The translations under genes and the position numbers were made by a program. Positions 50,491 to 59,890 of a stretch of DNA of 64,000 bases are shown in pieces. Where the stretch lies: positions 93,813-157,812 of the forward strand of contig QQUF01000028.1 of the NCBI GenBank assembly GCA_008501735.1. Reading direction: 5' to 3'. Under the pieces are notes generated by a model. It made no database searches. It saw nothing but the letters and a program-made list of their open reading frames with translations, and was not told where the DNA came from. The stretch is from Calditrichota bacterium. GTDB taxonomy: Bacteria > CLD3. The stretch's first letter is position 1; every line of letters begins with the position of its first letter.

Positions 50491-51918
50491 TTAACTCTTT
50501 AAAAATTCTTTTCTTAACCTTGCTGCTGGAATGTTTAACTGTTCGCGATATTTATTGACAGTTCTTCGTGCTACGCTGTAACCTTCTGCTTTCAGCATTT
50601 TGGAAATTTTATCATCGCTTAGTGGTTTCATTTTGTTTTCTTTTTCGACAAGTTGACCAATTCTAGACTTTATTTTCCTTGTAGAAATATTTTCGCCATC
50701 GTCAGTTTCCAAACCCTCACCGAAGAAATATTTTAACTCAAAAGTTCCAAAATCTGTTTGCACGTATTTCCCGCTTGTAGAACGACTGATTGTAGAAATA
50801 TCCATTGAAATATCTTCTGCAACATCTTTGAGTCTCATTGGCTGGATTAAGTCCGAGTCGCCTTTCATAAAAAATTCACGCTGACGATTAATTATTGCTG
50901 CCATAACTTTTGTCATTGTTTGCTTTCGTTCCATCAAACAAGCGATGAACCACTTGGCTTTTTCCATTCTTTCTTTAATGTATTCACGAGTTTTACGGTC
51001 AGTATTTTTCTTGTCTTTGTACATTCTTTCATAAACGCCTGCAATCCGCAAAGCAGGAATATTGTAGTCATTAATCGCAATCACAAAGTCTTTTTCTTTT
51101 ACATCGTATTCAACCATAAAATCAGGAACGATGTAGTTGAACTTTGCTTCAAATTCAGCTTCACCTGGTTTTGGATTCAACTTAGCAATTATACCAATTG
51201 CATCAATTATGACTTCCATTGGAGCGTCTAAATCTTTTGCAATTTTGTCGTATCTACGATTAATAAAGTCTTCAAAATAATTTTCTAATATCTCACGAGC
51301 ATTTGGATTAAGTCGAACTTCACTTCTTTTGACTTGGATCAAAAGACACTCTTGAAGGTTCCTTGCAGCAATTCCTTTTGGCTCAAGCTTTTGAACTTTT
51401 TCTAAAGCACCTTCAACAGCTTCAAAACTCACTCCAAGCTCTTCCATCACAACTTCAAACTCAAGTGAAAAATAACCATTATCATCAAGGCTGTTAATGA
51501 TAAATTCGCCGATTTCTAACTGTTCTTGAGTCAATATCAGTAAATAAAATTGCTCTAAAAGATGTTGGGTTAGAGTAACTTTGGCTGCGTCGGGTCGGTC
51601 AATAGATTCAATATTTTTATCTTTGCCAAGTTTTTGCGGAACATAATCATCATCATCATCGCTGTTGCCTAATTTATCCCAATCAATTTCATCGTCGTCG
51701 TCAACTTCTTTTTCATCTTTCTCTTCTTTTTCCTTCAAATCATCGTTTGGAATTTCTTCGTTTTCTGCTTCCTCTTCTTCAAGCAAAGGATTAATCTCAA
51801 GTTCGCGATTGATTCTTTGCTCCAAGTTCATCACTTGCAATTGAAGAATTGTCGAAAGCATTACTTGTTGTGGTGCTAGTGTTTGAGAAAGTGAAAGATT
51901 TTGGTAAAGTCCTAACAT
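50491..51918 (-). CDS. rpoN: RNA polymerase sigma-54 factor
   Basis: Sigma-54, 475 residues. Region I: Gln-rich activator-binding segment LSLSQTLAPQQVMLSTILQL (about 9-28) ending INPLLEEEE. Region II (about 46-95) is a very acidic linker with Asp/Glu runs. Region III: core-binding (about 110-330) and DNA-binding HTH (about 360-410; DISMDISTISRSTSGKYVQT), then the RpoN box ARRTVNKYREQLNIP. It lies 21 bases after lptB, the widespread lptB-rpoN order. Sigma-54-dependent activators are not in the window. Confidence 0.95.
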   Translation of the reverse strand: MLGLYQNLSLSQTLAPQQVMLSTILQLQVMNLEQRINRELEINPLLEEEEAENEEIPNDDLKEKEEKDEKEVDDDDEIDWDKLGNSDDDDDYVPQKLGKDKNIESIDRPDAAKVTLTQHLLEQFYLLILTQEQLEIGEFIINSLDDNGYFSLEFEVVMEELGVSFEAVEGALEKVQKLEPKGIAARNLQECLLIQVKRSEVRLNPNAREILENYFEDFINRRYDKIAKDLDAPMEVIIDAIGIIAKLNPKPGEAEFEAKFNYIVPDFMVEYDVKEKDFVIAINDYNIPALRIAGVYERMYKDKKNTDRKTREYIKERMEKAKWFIACLMERKQTMTKVMAAIINRQREFFMKGDSDLIQPMRLKDVAEDISMDISTISRSTSGKYVQTDFGTFELKYFFGEGLETDDGENISTRKIKSRIGQLVEKENKMKPLSDDKISKMLKAEGYSVARRTVNKYREQLNIPAARLRKEFLKS

Positions 51919-51939
51919 TGATTCATTTAGTCTCCGAAG

Positions 51940-52695
51940 TTAGCGTTCAAGTTTAAAATTAGAGCCAAGATAAAGTTTTTTTGCATTTGGATCATTTGCG
52001 AGTTCGTCAGCAGTTCCACTCATCAGAACTCTTCCTTCAAAAAGCAAGTAAGCTCTGTCAGTAATCGAAAGTGTTTCGTGGACGTTGTGGTCAGTGATTA
52101 AAACTCCGATTCCTTTTTGCTTGAGCTTGTAAACAATTGACTGAATGTCTTCAACTGCAATTGGGTCAACTCCTGCGAAAGGTTCGTCTAAAAGAATGAA
52201 TTTTGGGTTAGTCATCAAAGCTCTTGTAATTTCGGTTCTTCGTCTTTCTCCACCTGAAAGATTGTAACCTAAACTTTTGCGAATGTGAGTAATGTTCAGT
52301 TCTTCAAGCAATGAATCAACCCTTTCTTTTCGTTCCGATTTTGAAATTTTAAGCGTTTCAGCAATCGCCATCAAATTGTCTTCCACTGTCATTTTCCTAA
52401 AAATCGAAGCCTCTTGCGGTAAATAACCAATTCCGAGTCTTGCTCTTTTGTACATCGGAAGACCTGTAATTTCTTTTGCATCTAAGAAAACTTTTCCTTT
52501 TGTAGGTCGAACCAAACCTGTAATCATATAAAAAGTTGTCGTTTTTCCAGCTCCGTTTGGACCAAGAAGTCCAACAATCTCTCCTTGAGAAACATTAATC
52601 GAAACATCGTTTACAACTGTTCTTTTTCCGTATTTTTTAACAAGAGAACTCGAACTAAGAGTGATTTTGTTTTCAATCGTCAAACCGCAACTCAT
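51940..52695 (-). CDS. lptB: LPS export ABC-transporter ATPase LptB
   Basis: ATPase of the LptBFG complex that extracts lipopolysaccharide from the inner membrane. Walker [17 protein letters not shown] (about 42-57), Q-loop region [20 protein letters not shown], signature [11 protein letters not shown], Walker [15 protein letters not shown] and the H-loop LITDHN. The chosen start ATG 52695 gives [10 protein letters not shown]; a longer frame to 52740 is open and its N-terminus is not conserved. GGA is immediately before the ATG, so the start is not certain. LptC/A are not visible here. Confidence 0.92.
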   Translation of the reverse strand: MSCGLTIENKITLSSSSLVKKYGKRTVVNDVSINVSQGEIVGLLGPNGAGKTTTFYMITGLVRPTKGKVFLDAKEITGLPMYKRARLGIGYLPQEASIFRKMTVEDNLMAIAETLKISKSERKERVDSLLEELNITHIRKSLGYNLSGGERRRTEITRALMTNPKFILLDEPFAGVDPIAVEDIQSIVYKLKQKGIGVLITDHNVHETLSITDRAYLLFEGRVLMSGTADELANDPNAKKLYLGSNFKLER

Positions 52696-52872
52696 TCCTA
52701 CAAAATTAGAATTTTGATAACATAACAAAAAACATAACAAAAGTTATTCCAATTTTAAAATATTAACAAGCGAGAAACTTATTTTTTTAACAATGAGTAA
52801 CGAATAAAAGGGTTTTAGCATTAACTTTAGTGAATTTTTAAAATTTATTTTTTATTCATAACTCTAAAAAAT

Positions 52873-53817
52873 ATGCAAGTTAGAAACTCAAAACTCAAAT
52901 TTTTAGATTATTTCTTTGTCCTCAGACCAAGCATTTTAGTCCCTGTCTGGGCATTTTTCTTTGCAGGTGTTTTTAAAGCCTCGCAAGTAAAAGATTTATC
53001 TTTGAACCATTTTTCACCTTCACCCAAAATCTTGATTTATTTTTTAGCTTTCACGCTCGTAATGGGAGCCGTTTACATCTTAAATCAAATTTTCGATAGA
53101 GAGACTGACAAACAAAATGACAAACTTTACTTCCTTTCCGAAGGTATAATTTCTGTAAAAAATGCTTCCATCGAAATTTTCATCCTTCTCGGAATTTCAT
53201 TCTTTCTCTCTTCATTTATGAACTTGAACGGAATAATTTTACTCATCTTGCTCACAATTCTCGGAATTTTTTACAGCGTTCCACCAATCAAACTTAAAGC
53301 AAGACCGATTTTTGACTTGTTAGCAAATGCTTTAGCTTATGGAACAATTTCTTTTCTTGCAGGTTGGAATTCTGTGACAGAATTTGCGTTAGAAGATTTA
53401 ATTTTTTCAGTTCCATCATTTTTTTGTGCTGGAGCAGTTTTTCTGAACACAACTTTTCTAGATTACGAAGGTGATAAGAAGACAAACCAAATCACTTCGG
53501 CAGTTTTTTTCGGACAAACTAAGGTATTGCTTTTCGCGTTATTTTTATTAATTTTAGGGATTGTTTCTGCAATTTATTTACAGGAATTTGTTAGCTTAGG
53601 AATGGGGTTAATTAGTTTTTTCTTTTTCTACAAAGCTTTTTCTACCAAAACTCAAGAATGGACTTTAAAATCTGTTCTTTTCGGAACTGAGTCTTACACT
53701 GTAATTTCTGCACTAATTTTCCCTTACTTTTTGTTTTTTTTATTAGTAATTTTCCTACTTACAAAATTTTACTACAAAAGTCGATTTGGGTTGAATTACC
53801 CTAAATTGACAAAATGA
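52873..53817 (+). CDS. UbiA-family prenyltransferase-like membrane protein
   Basis: Polytopic membrane protein, 314 residues, with about eight hydrophobic helices. The first Asp-rich motif is present as NQIFDRETDKQNDKL (about 75-89), and a second in TTFLDYEGDKKTNQI. Such enzymes attach prenyl chains to aromatic acids (menaquinone/ubiquinone, chlorophyll or heme O precursors). The acceptor is unknown; a role in quinone or isoprenoid lipid synthesis is likely. Confidence 0.82.
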   Translation: MQVRNSKLKFLDYFFVLRPSILVPVWAFFFAGVFKASQVKDLSLNHFSPSPKILIYFLAFTLVMGAVYILNQIFDRETDKQNDKLYFLSEGIISVKNASIEIFILLGISFFLSSFMNLNGIILLILLTILGIFYSVPPIKLKARPIFDLLANALAYGTISFLAGWNSVTEFALEDLIFSVPSFFCAGAVFLNTTFLDYEGDKKTNQITSAVFFGQTKVLLFALFLLILGIVSAIYLQEFVSLGMGLISFFFFYKAFSTKTQEWTLKSVLFGTESYTVISALIFPYFLFFLLVIFLLTKFYYKSRFGLNYPKLTK

Positions 53818-53855
53818 AACAAGACTCTTAACCTTAGAACCTTAGAGGAAATTTA

Positions 53856-55085
53856 ATGAAATCTTTTTCGAAACTTTTACTCACCACTTTAGCTTTTAGC
53901 TTCGCTGTAAGTTGTACTGTCGAAGAACCTCACACAGGAAGCTACGAAGTAACTTCTGTCAAAAATTTAGACGGCACTCTTTTAGAGGAGGCAATTTTTT
54001 ACCTTGACGGAGACTCACTCGGAACTTTTTCAATCCCTCATTCTATCGAAAATCTTACTATTGGTTCTCACACTTTGAACATTCGTGAAACAGCACTCAA
54101 CACCACTTTGATTAATTCAACTTTTTCTGTTGAACCTGACGTAAAAATTACTAAGGATTTTGTTGTAAAACTCGGAACAATTGCAATTTCTGCTATTAAT
54201 TCAGAGACATCAGAGGAAATAGAAGACGTAAATATTTACATTAACAATGAACTCATAAGTTTGAAACCTCCTACAACTCTTCTTCTTTTAGAAGGGAATT
54301 ATTCTGTCAAACTCCAAAAAGATGAGTTTGTCCATTGGGAAGAAAATTTCACTTTAGCAGCAGATGAGCCAATTAATTACGCTGCAAACTTAATTCCCGG
54401 ATTTCTCACAAACGCTTTAGTTGAGGACTTCTCTAACACAAGTTGTATTCCTTGCGTCGAAGCAAATATTTTCCTTTACGAAATTCTTGATGAAGATGAA
54501 ACCGACAGACTTTACGGAATAAAATACGCTGTAAGTTGGCCCCAAGTTACTGACCCATTTTTTCAAGCAAACACAGGCGACAATGCTTCACGCTACACTT
54601 ACTACCAAGTTCTACAAGCTCCAACAACTTACACGAATGGAAATGTTAGCCCAAATCCTTTAAGTAAATCTGACATTCTAAATTCAATCAATGACAAACA
54701 AAGCAAAGTTAGCCCACTCGGAATAACTGTTACTTCTGCATTAACAGGCTCAGATTTAAAAGTAGATGCTAATTTAAAATTAGTAAAATCAACAACTACT
54801 GACGACTGGCGACTTTTCTTCGTGATGATTGAAACTTATGAAGATTTTGAAGAACCTCCAGGGAGCAACGGCGAAACATTTTTCAGAGATGTAATGCGAG
54901 ATATGCAACCTGACGGAACAGGATTACCAATTACTTTTGAAATTGGTGTTGAGCAAACTCATTCTTACACTTTCGACACTTCTAACTTTGATGTTGACGA
55001 ACTTGAGTGTGTTGTTTTTGTCCAATCACAAAGTACTAAAGAAATTCTGCAAGTTGCATCAACACACAGAGTAAATCATAATTAA
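53856..55085 (+). CDS. Omp28-like lipoprotein with PEGA-type and thioredoxin-like domains
   Basis: Lipoprotein of 409 residues: signal peptide with lipobox FAVSC (Cys near 20). Two PEGA-like beta domains (about 30-105 and 110-180; GTIAISAINSETSEE; TTLLLLEGNYSVKL) lead to a thioredoxin-like Omp28 region (about 185-405; NALVEDFSNTSCIPCVEANI with a CxxC). It precedes a larger Omp28-related protein with a sorting domain and then a TlpA thioredoxin. GAGGAAA precedes the ATG. Confidence 0.8.
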   Translation: MKSFSKLLLTTLAFSFAVSCTVEEPHTGSYEVTSVKNLDGTLLEEAIFYLDGDSLGTFSIPHSIENLTIGSHTLNIRETALNTTLINSTFSVEPDVKITKDFVVKLGTIAISAINSETSEEIEDVNIYINNELISLKPPTTLLLLEGNYSVKLQKDEFVHWEENFTLAADEPINYAANLIPGFLTNALVEDFSNTSCIPCVEANIFLYEILDEDETDRLYGIKYAVSWPQVTDPFFQANTGDNASRYTYYQVLQAPTTYTNGNVSPNPLSKSDILNSINDKQSKVSPLGITVTSALTGSDLKVDANLKLVKSTTTDDWRLFFVMIETYEDFEEPPGSNGETFFRDVMRDMQPDGTGLPITFEIGVEQTHSYTFDTSNFDVDELECVVFVQSQSTKEILQVASTHRVNHN

Positions 55086-55126
55086 TTTTTTAACTTAACT
55101 TTCAACCTAAGAACAGGAAGAATCAA

Positions 55127-57535
55127 ATGAAAAAAATTCACAAAAACTTGGCTTCAGCAGCTTTCCTTCTCGGAATCGCTACTGTTGCGTTCTCAGCTCC
55201 GAGAACAGTTTTAGTTGAGGAGTCAACAAGTTCAACTTGTCCTCCTTGTGCAGCATTAAATCCAACAATTGAAGAAGCTCTTGAGCAATTGGGTGACAAT
55301 GTTGCTGTTCAAATTTCCTATCACGTTTGGTGGCCAGCAGCAGGCGACCCAATGTATGACTTGAACCAAGCTGAAGTCCAAGACAGAATAGGTTATTACA
55401 GCATTAACGCTGCTCCAGATTTAATCTCTGATGGTGTAAACCAACCTGCTCAACCTTGGAGTAGTGGAGCAAACGGTACTTTAAACACTTATTGGCAAAA
55501 TGCTGCTAATGTTCCAACACCTGTAATTTTTAACAATGTAGACTTTTCCGTTGACCTTTCAACAGGCAATATGACAGTTTCAGGTTCTGTAGAATTAGAA
55601 GCAGGTGCACCACCTGTTCCAACAGATTTAAAATTAAGAATGGCAATTGTCGAAAGGGACATTATTTACGCAACTCCTCCAGGAAGTAATGGTGAAACTC
55701 ACTTCGTAAATGCATTTAGAAAATTTGTTACAGGAAGTGCTGGAAGTACAATTGATTTAAATACAGGAACTTATAACTTCAATGAACTTTTAACTTCAGC
55801 AAGTGTTAATTCTGCTTGGAATATCCCAGAATTAGCTGTTGTTTTCTTTGTTCAAGATGACTCAAATCAAGAAATTTACCAAGCAAAAATTCAAGATATC
55901 TCTGGATTACCTGATTACTCAGTAACTGCTGTTGGTTCTACAAGTGAGTATTTACCTTGGCAACAACTTTATCAAGGATTCTCTTTTGACGTTACAAACA
56001 ATAGTGGTGCAAGTGATACTTACGACATTGATTTTACAAATACTGCCCCTAATGGTTGGACTGTTGAATACGATATTGACGGAACAATTTACACAGGAAC
56101 TTCGCAAGTTACTTTAGCTGACGGTGCAAGTAAAACAGTAACAATGAACCTTACTCCTGACGGAGACGGTGGCAGTGGTGAATTTGAATTTGAAATTTCT
56201 CCTGCATCTTTCCCAGCTTACACAAAACACGTAACTTATAGTGCTCTTTCAGGTGTTGACGTTTTAGTAATTGACGATGATGCTGGTGCTGACTATGAAC
56301 AACTTTACTTAAGTGCAATTAGTCCAACAGTTGCTGCTGGTGTTTGGAGTCGTGGTGCAGCTCCTGTTGACGCAGCTTTTCTTAGCAATTTTACAGCTGT
56401 GATTTGGTTCACTGGTGATGATTTTTCTTCTACTCTTGATGACGGAGACCTTCTAGCAATTCAAGGTTATTTAGACAATGGCGGAAATCTTTTCATCTCA
56501 GGTCAAGACATTGGTTATGACATTGTTGGAGATTCTCCTCTTTCAGGTGGAACAACTTTTATGCAAAACTATCTTGGTGCTAACTATGTAAGTGATGATG
56601 CTAATGTCAACTTTGTTGATGGTGTTGCTGGTGACCCAATTAGTGATGGCTTTATTTCTATGAGTTTGAACGGTGGAAACGGTGCAAGTAACAATGTTTA
56701 TCCTGATGTTATTTCTGCTTTCCCATTATCAACTCCTGTCCAAATATTTAACTACACTGGTGGAGTTGGACTTTCTGCTGTTAGAAGAGATAACGGAACT
56801 TATAAGGTTGTTTATTTTGCATTCCCATTTGAAGCTATTGGTAGCGGAAATGATAGAGCAGCAGTAATGGGTAACATTCTTGGTTGGTTCGGATTACAAC
56901 CAAACTTAACAATTAGCTCAACTGATATTTCTGTTGACGATGTTGAGTTTGTAAACGGACAAGCAAATTATACTTATAATTTGACAATCTCAAATTCTGG
57001 TGGTGGTTCTTTTGATGTTACAAATTGGGCAATTACTGGTGGAAGTGCTAATAACTTCCAAATTAATAACCAAACTGCTCCACTTACTCTAAATGCTGGC
57101 GAAAGTATTGACCTTGAACTTGAGTTCTCTGCAACTTCTCTTGGAAACTACTACGCTAATCTTCAAATTGACAACTCGCTCACTGGTTCAATCTATATTC
57201 CAATTTACTTCAAAGTAATTACTGTTGGAATCGACGATGAAATCAATGTTCCTGTTGAATACTCAGTTTCTCAAAACTATCCAAACCCATTCAACCCAAC
57301 AACAAATATTAACTACACTCTTAAAGAAAATGGAAATGTTAAAATTACTGTTTTCAACTCTTTAGGACAAGAAGTTAAGACTTTAGTCAATGACTTCAAA
57401 AATGTTGGTATTAGACATTCTGCAACTTGGGACGGAACAGATACAAAAGGAAACTTGGTTTCAAGTGGAACTTATTTCTACAAAATTGAATCAGGTTCTT
57501 TTACAGAAACAAGAAAAATGCTTTTAGTTAAATAA
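55127..57535 (+). CDS. Omp28-related secreted protein with type IX sorting domain
   Basis: Secreted protein of 802 residues. Signal peptide (1-23); Omp28/thioredoxin-like domain (about 24-255) with STSSTCPPCAALNPTIEEAL; an Ig-like domain; a segment resembling a flavodoxin/GATase-like fold (about 375-590; VLVIDDDAGADYEQ; GGNLFISGQDIGYD); a beta domain and a C-terminal sorting domain (about 715-802; NYPNPFNPTTNINYTL, FNSLGQEV, YFYKI, ending TRKMLLVK). AGGAAG precedes the start. Probably exposed at the surface; enzymatic function unproven. Confidence 0.87.
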   Translation: MKKIHKNLASAAFLLGIATVAFSAPRTVLVEESTSSTCPPCAALNPTIEEALEQLGDNVAVQISYHVWWPAAGDPMYDLNQAEVQDRIGYYSINAAPDLISDGVNQPAQPWSSGANGTLNTYWQNAANVPTPVIFNNVDFSVDLSTGNMTVSGSVELEAGAPPVPTDLKLRMAIVERDIIYATPPGSNGETHFVNAFRKFVTGSAGSTIDLNTGTYNFNELLTSASVNSAWNIPELAVVFFVQDDSNQEIYQAKIQDISGLPDYSVTAVGSTSEYLPWQQLYQGFSFDVTNNSGASDTYDIDFTNTAPNGWTVEYDIDGTIYTGTSQVTLADGASKTVTMNLTPDGDGGSGEFEFEISPASFPAYTKHVTYSALSGVDVLVIDDDAGADYEQLYLSAISPTVAAGVWSRGAAPVDAAFLSNFTAVIWFTGDDFSSTLDDGDLLAIQGYLDNGGNLFISGQDIGYDIVGDSPLSGGTTFMQNYLGANYVSDDANVNFVDGVAGDPISDGFISMSLNGGNGASNNVYPDVISAFPLSTPVQIFNYTGGVGLSAVRRDNGTYKVVYFAFPFEAIGSGNDRAAVMGNILGWFGLQPNLTISSTDISVDDVEFVNGQANYTYNLTISNSGGGSFDVTNWAITGGSANNFQINNQTAPLTLNAGESIDLELEFSATSLGNYYANLQIDNSLTGSIYIPIYFKVITVGIDDEINVPVEYSVSQNYPNPFNPTTNINYTLKENGNVKITVFNSLGQEVKTLVNDFKNVGIRHSATWDGTDTKGNLVSSGTYFYKIESGSFTETRKMLLVK

Positions 57536-57555
57536 AAATTTTTCTAAACTTTTTT

Positions 57556-57590
57556 AAGGTGGTAAGCTTACTTAAGGTTTACCACCTTTT
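57556..57590 (+). terminator. Intrinsic terminator after the Omp28-sorting gene
   Basis: AAGGTGGTAA and TTACCACCTT pair around a 13-base loop, followed by TTTTTTTATTT. The downstream TlpA gene has its own Shine-Dalgarno, so it may be transcribed separately. Confidence 0.75.
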
Positions 57591-57615
57591 TTTATTTAAA
57601 CTTCAAGGAGATAAA

Positions 57616-58149
57616 ATGCTAAAGAAAAACTTCTTAGCTTTAATTGTATTTTTACTTTTCGGAAATCTAATGCTTGTTCAAGCAGAAGAAGAAAAATCGC
57701 TCAAAGGCAAAACCGCACCTGAAATTTCGCTCAAGAATCTTGAGGGTGAAGAAGTTGCTTTGAAAGATTACTACGGCAAAGGACCAATCCTAATTGCTTT
57801 TTGGGCAACTTGGTGCAAGCCTTGTATTAAAGAAATCAAAAAGTTCAAAGAAATCTTAAAACCTTATAGAGAGATAGAAGAAGGTGATAAAGTTCAAATT
57901 CTTGCGATTTCTGTCGATGACTCAAAAAATATCTCAAAAGTTAAACCTTTTGCGAAACGTAAGAAATTCGATTTCCCAGTTCTTTTAGACGCTGAAAAAG
58001 TAGCTCAAAATGCTTTTCAAGTCTTCCAAGTCCCTTACACTTTCATCTTAGACAAAAACGGTAAAATCGTTTACTCTCACACAGGTTTTAAACCAGGAGA
58101 CGAAAAAGAAGTTGAGAAAATTGTTAAAGAATTAATCGAACAAAATTAG
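57616..58149 (+). CDS. TlpA/ResA-like periplasmic thioredoxin
   Basis: Thiol-disulfide oxidoreductase of 177 residues with a signal peptide (1-22) and the active site FWATWCKPCIKE (CxxC). KGKTAPEISLKNLEGEEV precedes it as usual in TlpA/ResA. AAGGAG lies 6 bases before ATG 57616, so the longer frame from 57559 is rejected. It may reduce cytochrome c or other exported proteins; its position after two Omp28-like proteins with CxxC motifs suggests redox linkage (inference). Confidence 0.87.
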   Translation: MLKKNFLALIVFLLFGNLMLVQAEEEKSLKGKTAPEISLKNLEGEEVALKDYYGKGPILIAFWATWCKPCIKEIKKFKEILKPYREIEEGDKVQILAISVDDSKNISKVKPFAKRKKFDFPVLLDAEKVAQNAFQVFQVPYTFILDKNGKIVYSHTGFKPGDEKEVEKIVKELIEQN

Positions 58150-58170
58150 ATTTTGATTTTTCAGAATAAA

Positions 58171-58200
58171 AAAAGGCGACTCCAAATGGAGTCGCCTTTT
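58171..58200. terminator. Strong bidirectional intrinsic terminator
   Basis: AAAAGGCGACTCC, loop AAAT, GGAGTCGCCTTTT: a perfect 13-bp stem with A and T runs at both sides, between the convergent TlpA gene and the sorting-domain gene. Confidence 0.9.
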
Positions 58201-58219
58201 TTGTTTTAAAGAATAATTT

Positions 58220-58954
58220 TTATTTCATCAAAACCATTTTTCGAGTTTCGATTTGGTTCGCAGCTTCTAACCTGTAAAAGTAAATTCCGTTTGAAACTTC
58301 ATTCCCAAAATTATCAGTTCCATTCCAAGTTACAGAACCCTTTGGTTGCGTTAAAGCAAAGTCTTTAATTTTTTGTCCAAGCACATTAAAGATTGTCAAC
58401 TTTGCTAAAGCAGAATTTGCAATCTCTAACTCGTAATTAATTGTGGTTGTTGGGTTAAAAGGATTAGGAAAATTTTGCTCCAAAACAAAAGTCGGAAGAA
58501 CTTGAGAATTTTCTTCAAGAGAAACTACAGCCGTGTCTGTTGTTACGTAGTAATCTTGAGTAAAAAATTCTGCAAGGTTTTCATTGTTAGAAAGTTTAGC
58601 AACTACGTGTCCTTGACCAGCTGTTGTTCCAGGAGTAATGTTCATTCTAAAATCATAAGTCTCATTTGGAGGAACAGGAAAAACATCAGAATCAACAAAA
58701 GGTGCTAAACAGTTAATATTTACGCAAATTGAACTTTGCCAAGATGGACCAGGAAGGTCATTTGTTAATCTTTCGAATAAAACAAACAAAGTATCATTTG
58801 TAAGATTTGTCAAATCTCCGTGAATTTCAAAAAGTTCCCAAGGTTGAGCATTTGCGATGTTTGGATCTGAAACAACGTTAAAACTAAAAGATTGTGCAAA
58901 AGCACTTGTTGATAATAAGGCTGAAAAGCCTAAAGTTAAAAGCAATTTTTTCAT
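58220..58954 (-). CDS. Secreted protein with type IX sorting domain
   Basis: Protein of 244 residues: signal peptide (1-20, ending AFAQ), a beta-rich domain of unknown type (about 25-145; ends near EENSQVL) and a C-terminal sorting domain (about 155-244; NFPNPFNPTTTINYELEI, FNVLGQKI, WNGTDNFGNEVSNGIYFYRL, ending TRKMVLMK). Function unknown. GAGGAAAT precedes ATG 58954. Confidence 0.82.
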   Translation of the reverse strand: MKKLLLTLGFSALLSTSAFAQSFSFNVVSDPNIANAQPWELFEIHGDLTNLTNDTLFVLFERLTNDLPGPSWQSSICVNINCLAPFVDSDVFPVPPNETYDFRMNITPGTTAGQGHVVAKLSNNENLAEFFTQDYYVTTDTAVVSLEENSQVLPTFVLEQNFPNPFNPTTTINYELEIANSALAKLTIFNVLGQKIKDFALTQPKGSVTWNGTDNFGNEVSNGIYFYRLEAANQIETRKMVLMK

Positions 58955-59022
58955 TTGATTTCCTCTAAGTTAATTTTAATCAAAACTGATTATTTCTTTG
59001 ATTTTACAAACAATTTAATTCT

Positions 59023-59823
59023 TTAACTCCTAAAAGGTTTCAAAACTTCCAACATTTCTGAAAATATTTTTTCGTTTGAAACTAAAACCTCTTCTTTGTA
59101 AATAGAAAAAACATTTCCAGAGTAATCTGAAAGTCTTCCACCTGCTTCTTTTACAATTAAAGAACCTGCTGCAATATCCCAAGCCTTCAAGTCCATTTCC
59201 CAAAATGCTTCAAACCTTCCACAGGCAACATAACACAAATCTAAAGCCGCAGAGCCATCGCGACGAACTGCTTGGGCTCGTTTACTGAAAGCTTTGAACA
59301 TTTCGATATTTTCTGCGAAGTTCTTACCTTCAACATTGTAGTAAAAACCTGTGCAAAGCAAACTATGTTTTAAAGTTTTTACTTCACTCACATTAATTTT
59401 TTCACCGTTCAAAAAAGCATCTTTGTCCTTTTGAGCAGAAAAAAGTTCGTCAGCCATTGGGTCAAAAACAGCTCCAACAACAACTTCACCTTCTATTTCC
59501 ACAGCAACAGAAACCGAAAAACATTTGTAACCGTGGGAAAAATTCGTTGTTCCATCAAGCGGGTCAATTATCCACTTAACTTTTGAATGTTTATCCGAAA
59601 GCCCTGATTCTTCTGCAAGAATTGTGTGTTCTGGGAAATGAGATTTAATGATTTTTATAATTTCATCTTCGGCTTTTTTGTCAACGTCAGTAACGATGTC
59701 AATCGAACCTTTGAAATCAATTGTTTTGACTTCACCGTAAGAATCTTTAAGAATTTTGCCTGCTGTACGAGTAGCTTCAAGACAAACTGAATAAATTTGA
59801 TTAAGGTCTTTTCTAAAATCCAT
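59023..59823 (-). CDS. Inositol monophosphatase family protein
   Basis: Mg-dependent sugar-phosphate phosphatase, 266 residues: catalytic ILAEESGLSD (Glu), WIIDPLDGTTNFSHGYKCFS (IDPLDGT, about 91-110), and the third metal site WEMDLKAWDIAAGSLIVKEAGG (WDIAAG). Substrates of the family include inositol-1-phosphate, NADP and histidinol phosphate; the one here is not determined. Confidence 0.9.
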   Translation of the reverse strand: MDFRKDLNQIYSVCLEATRTAGKILKDSYGEVKTIDFKGSIDIVTDVDKKAEDEIIKIIKSHFPEHTILAEESGLSDKHSKVKWIIDPLDGTTNFSHGYKCFSVSVAVEIEGEVVVGAVFDPMADELFSAQKDKDAFLNGEKINVSEVKTLKHSLLCTGFYYNVEGKNFAENIEMFKAFSKRAQAVRRDGSAALDLCYVACGRFEAFWEMDLKAWDIAAGSLIVKEAGGRLSDYSGNVFSIYKEEVLVSNEKIFSEMLEVLKPFRS

Positions 59824-59890
59824 TTGTTTAATATTTTCTAAAGTTAGTTATGCGTTAATTTTGCCCCACAATTTATCAAGGAAAACTCCA

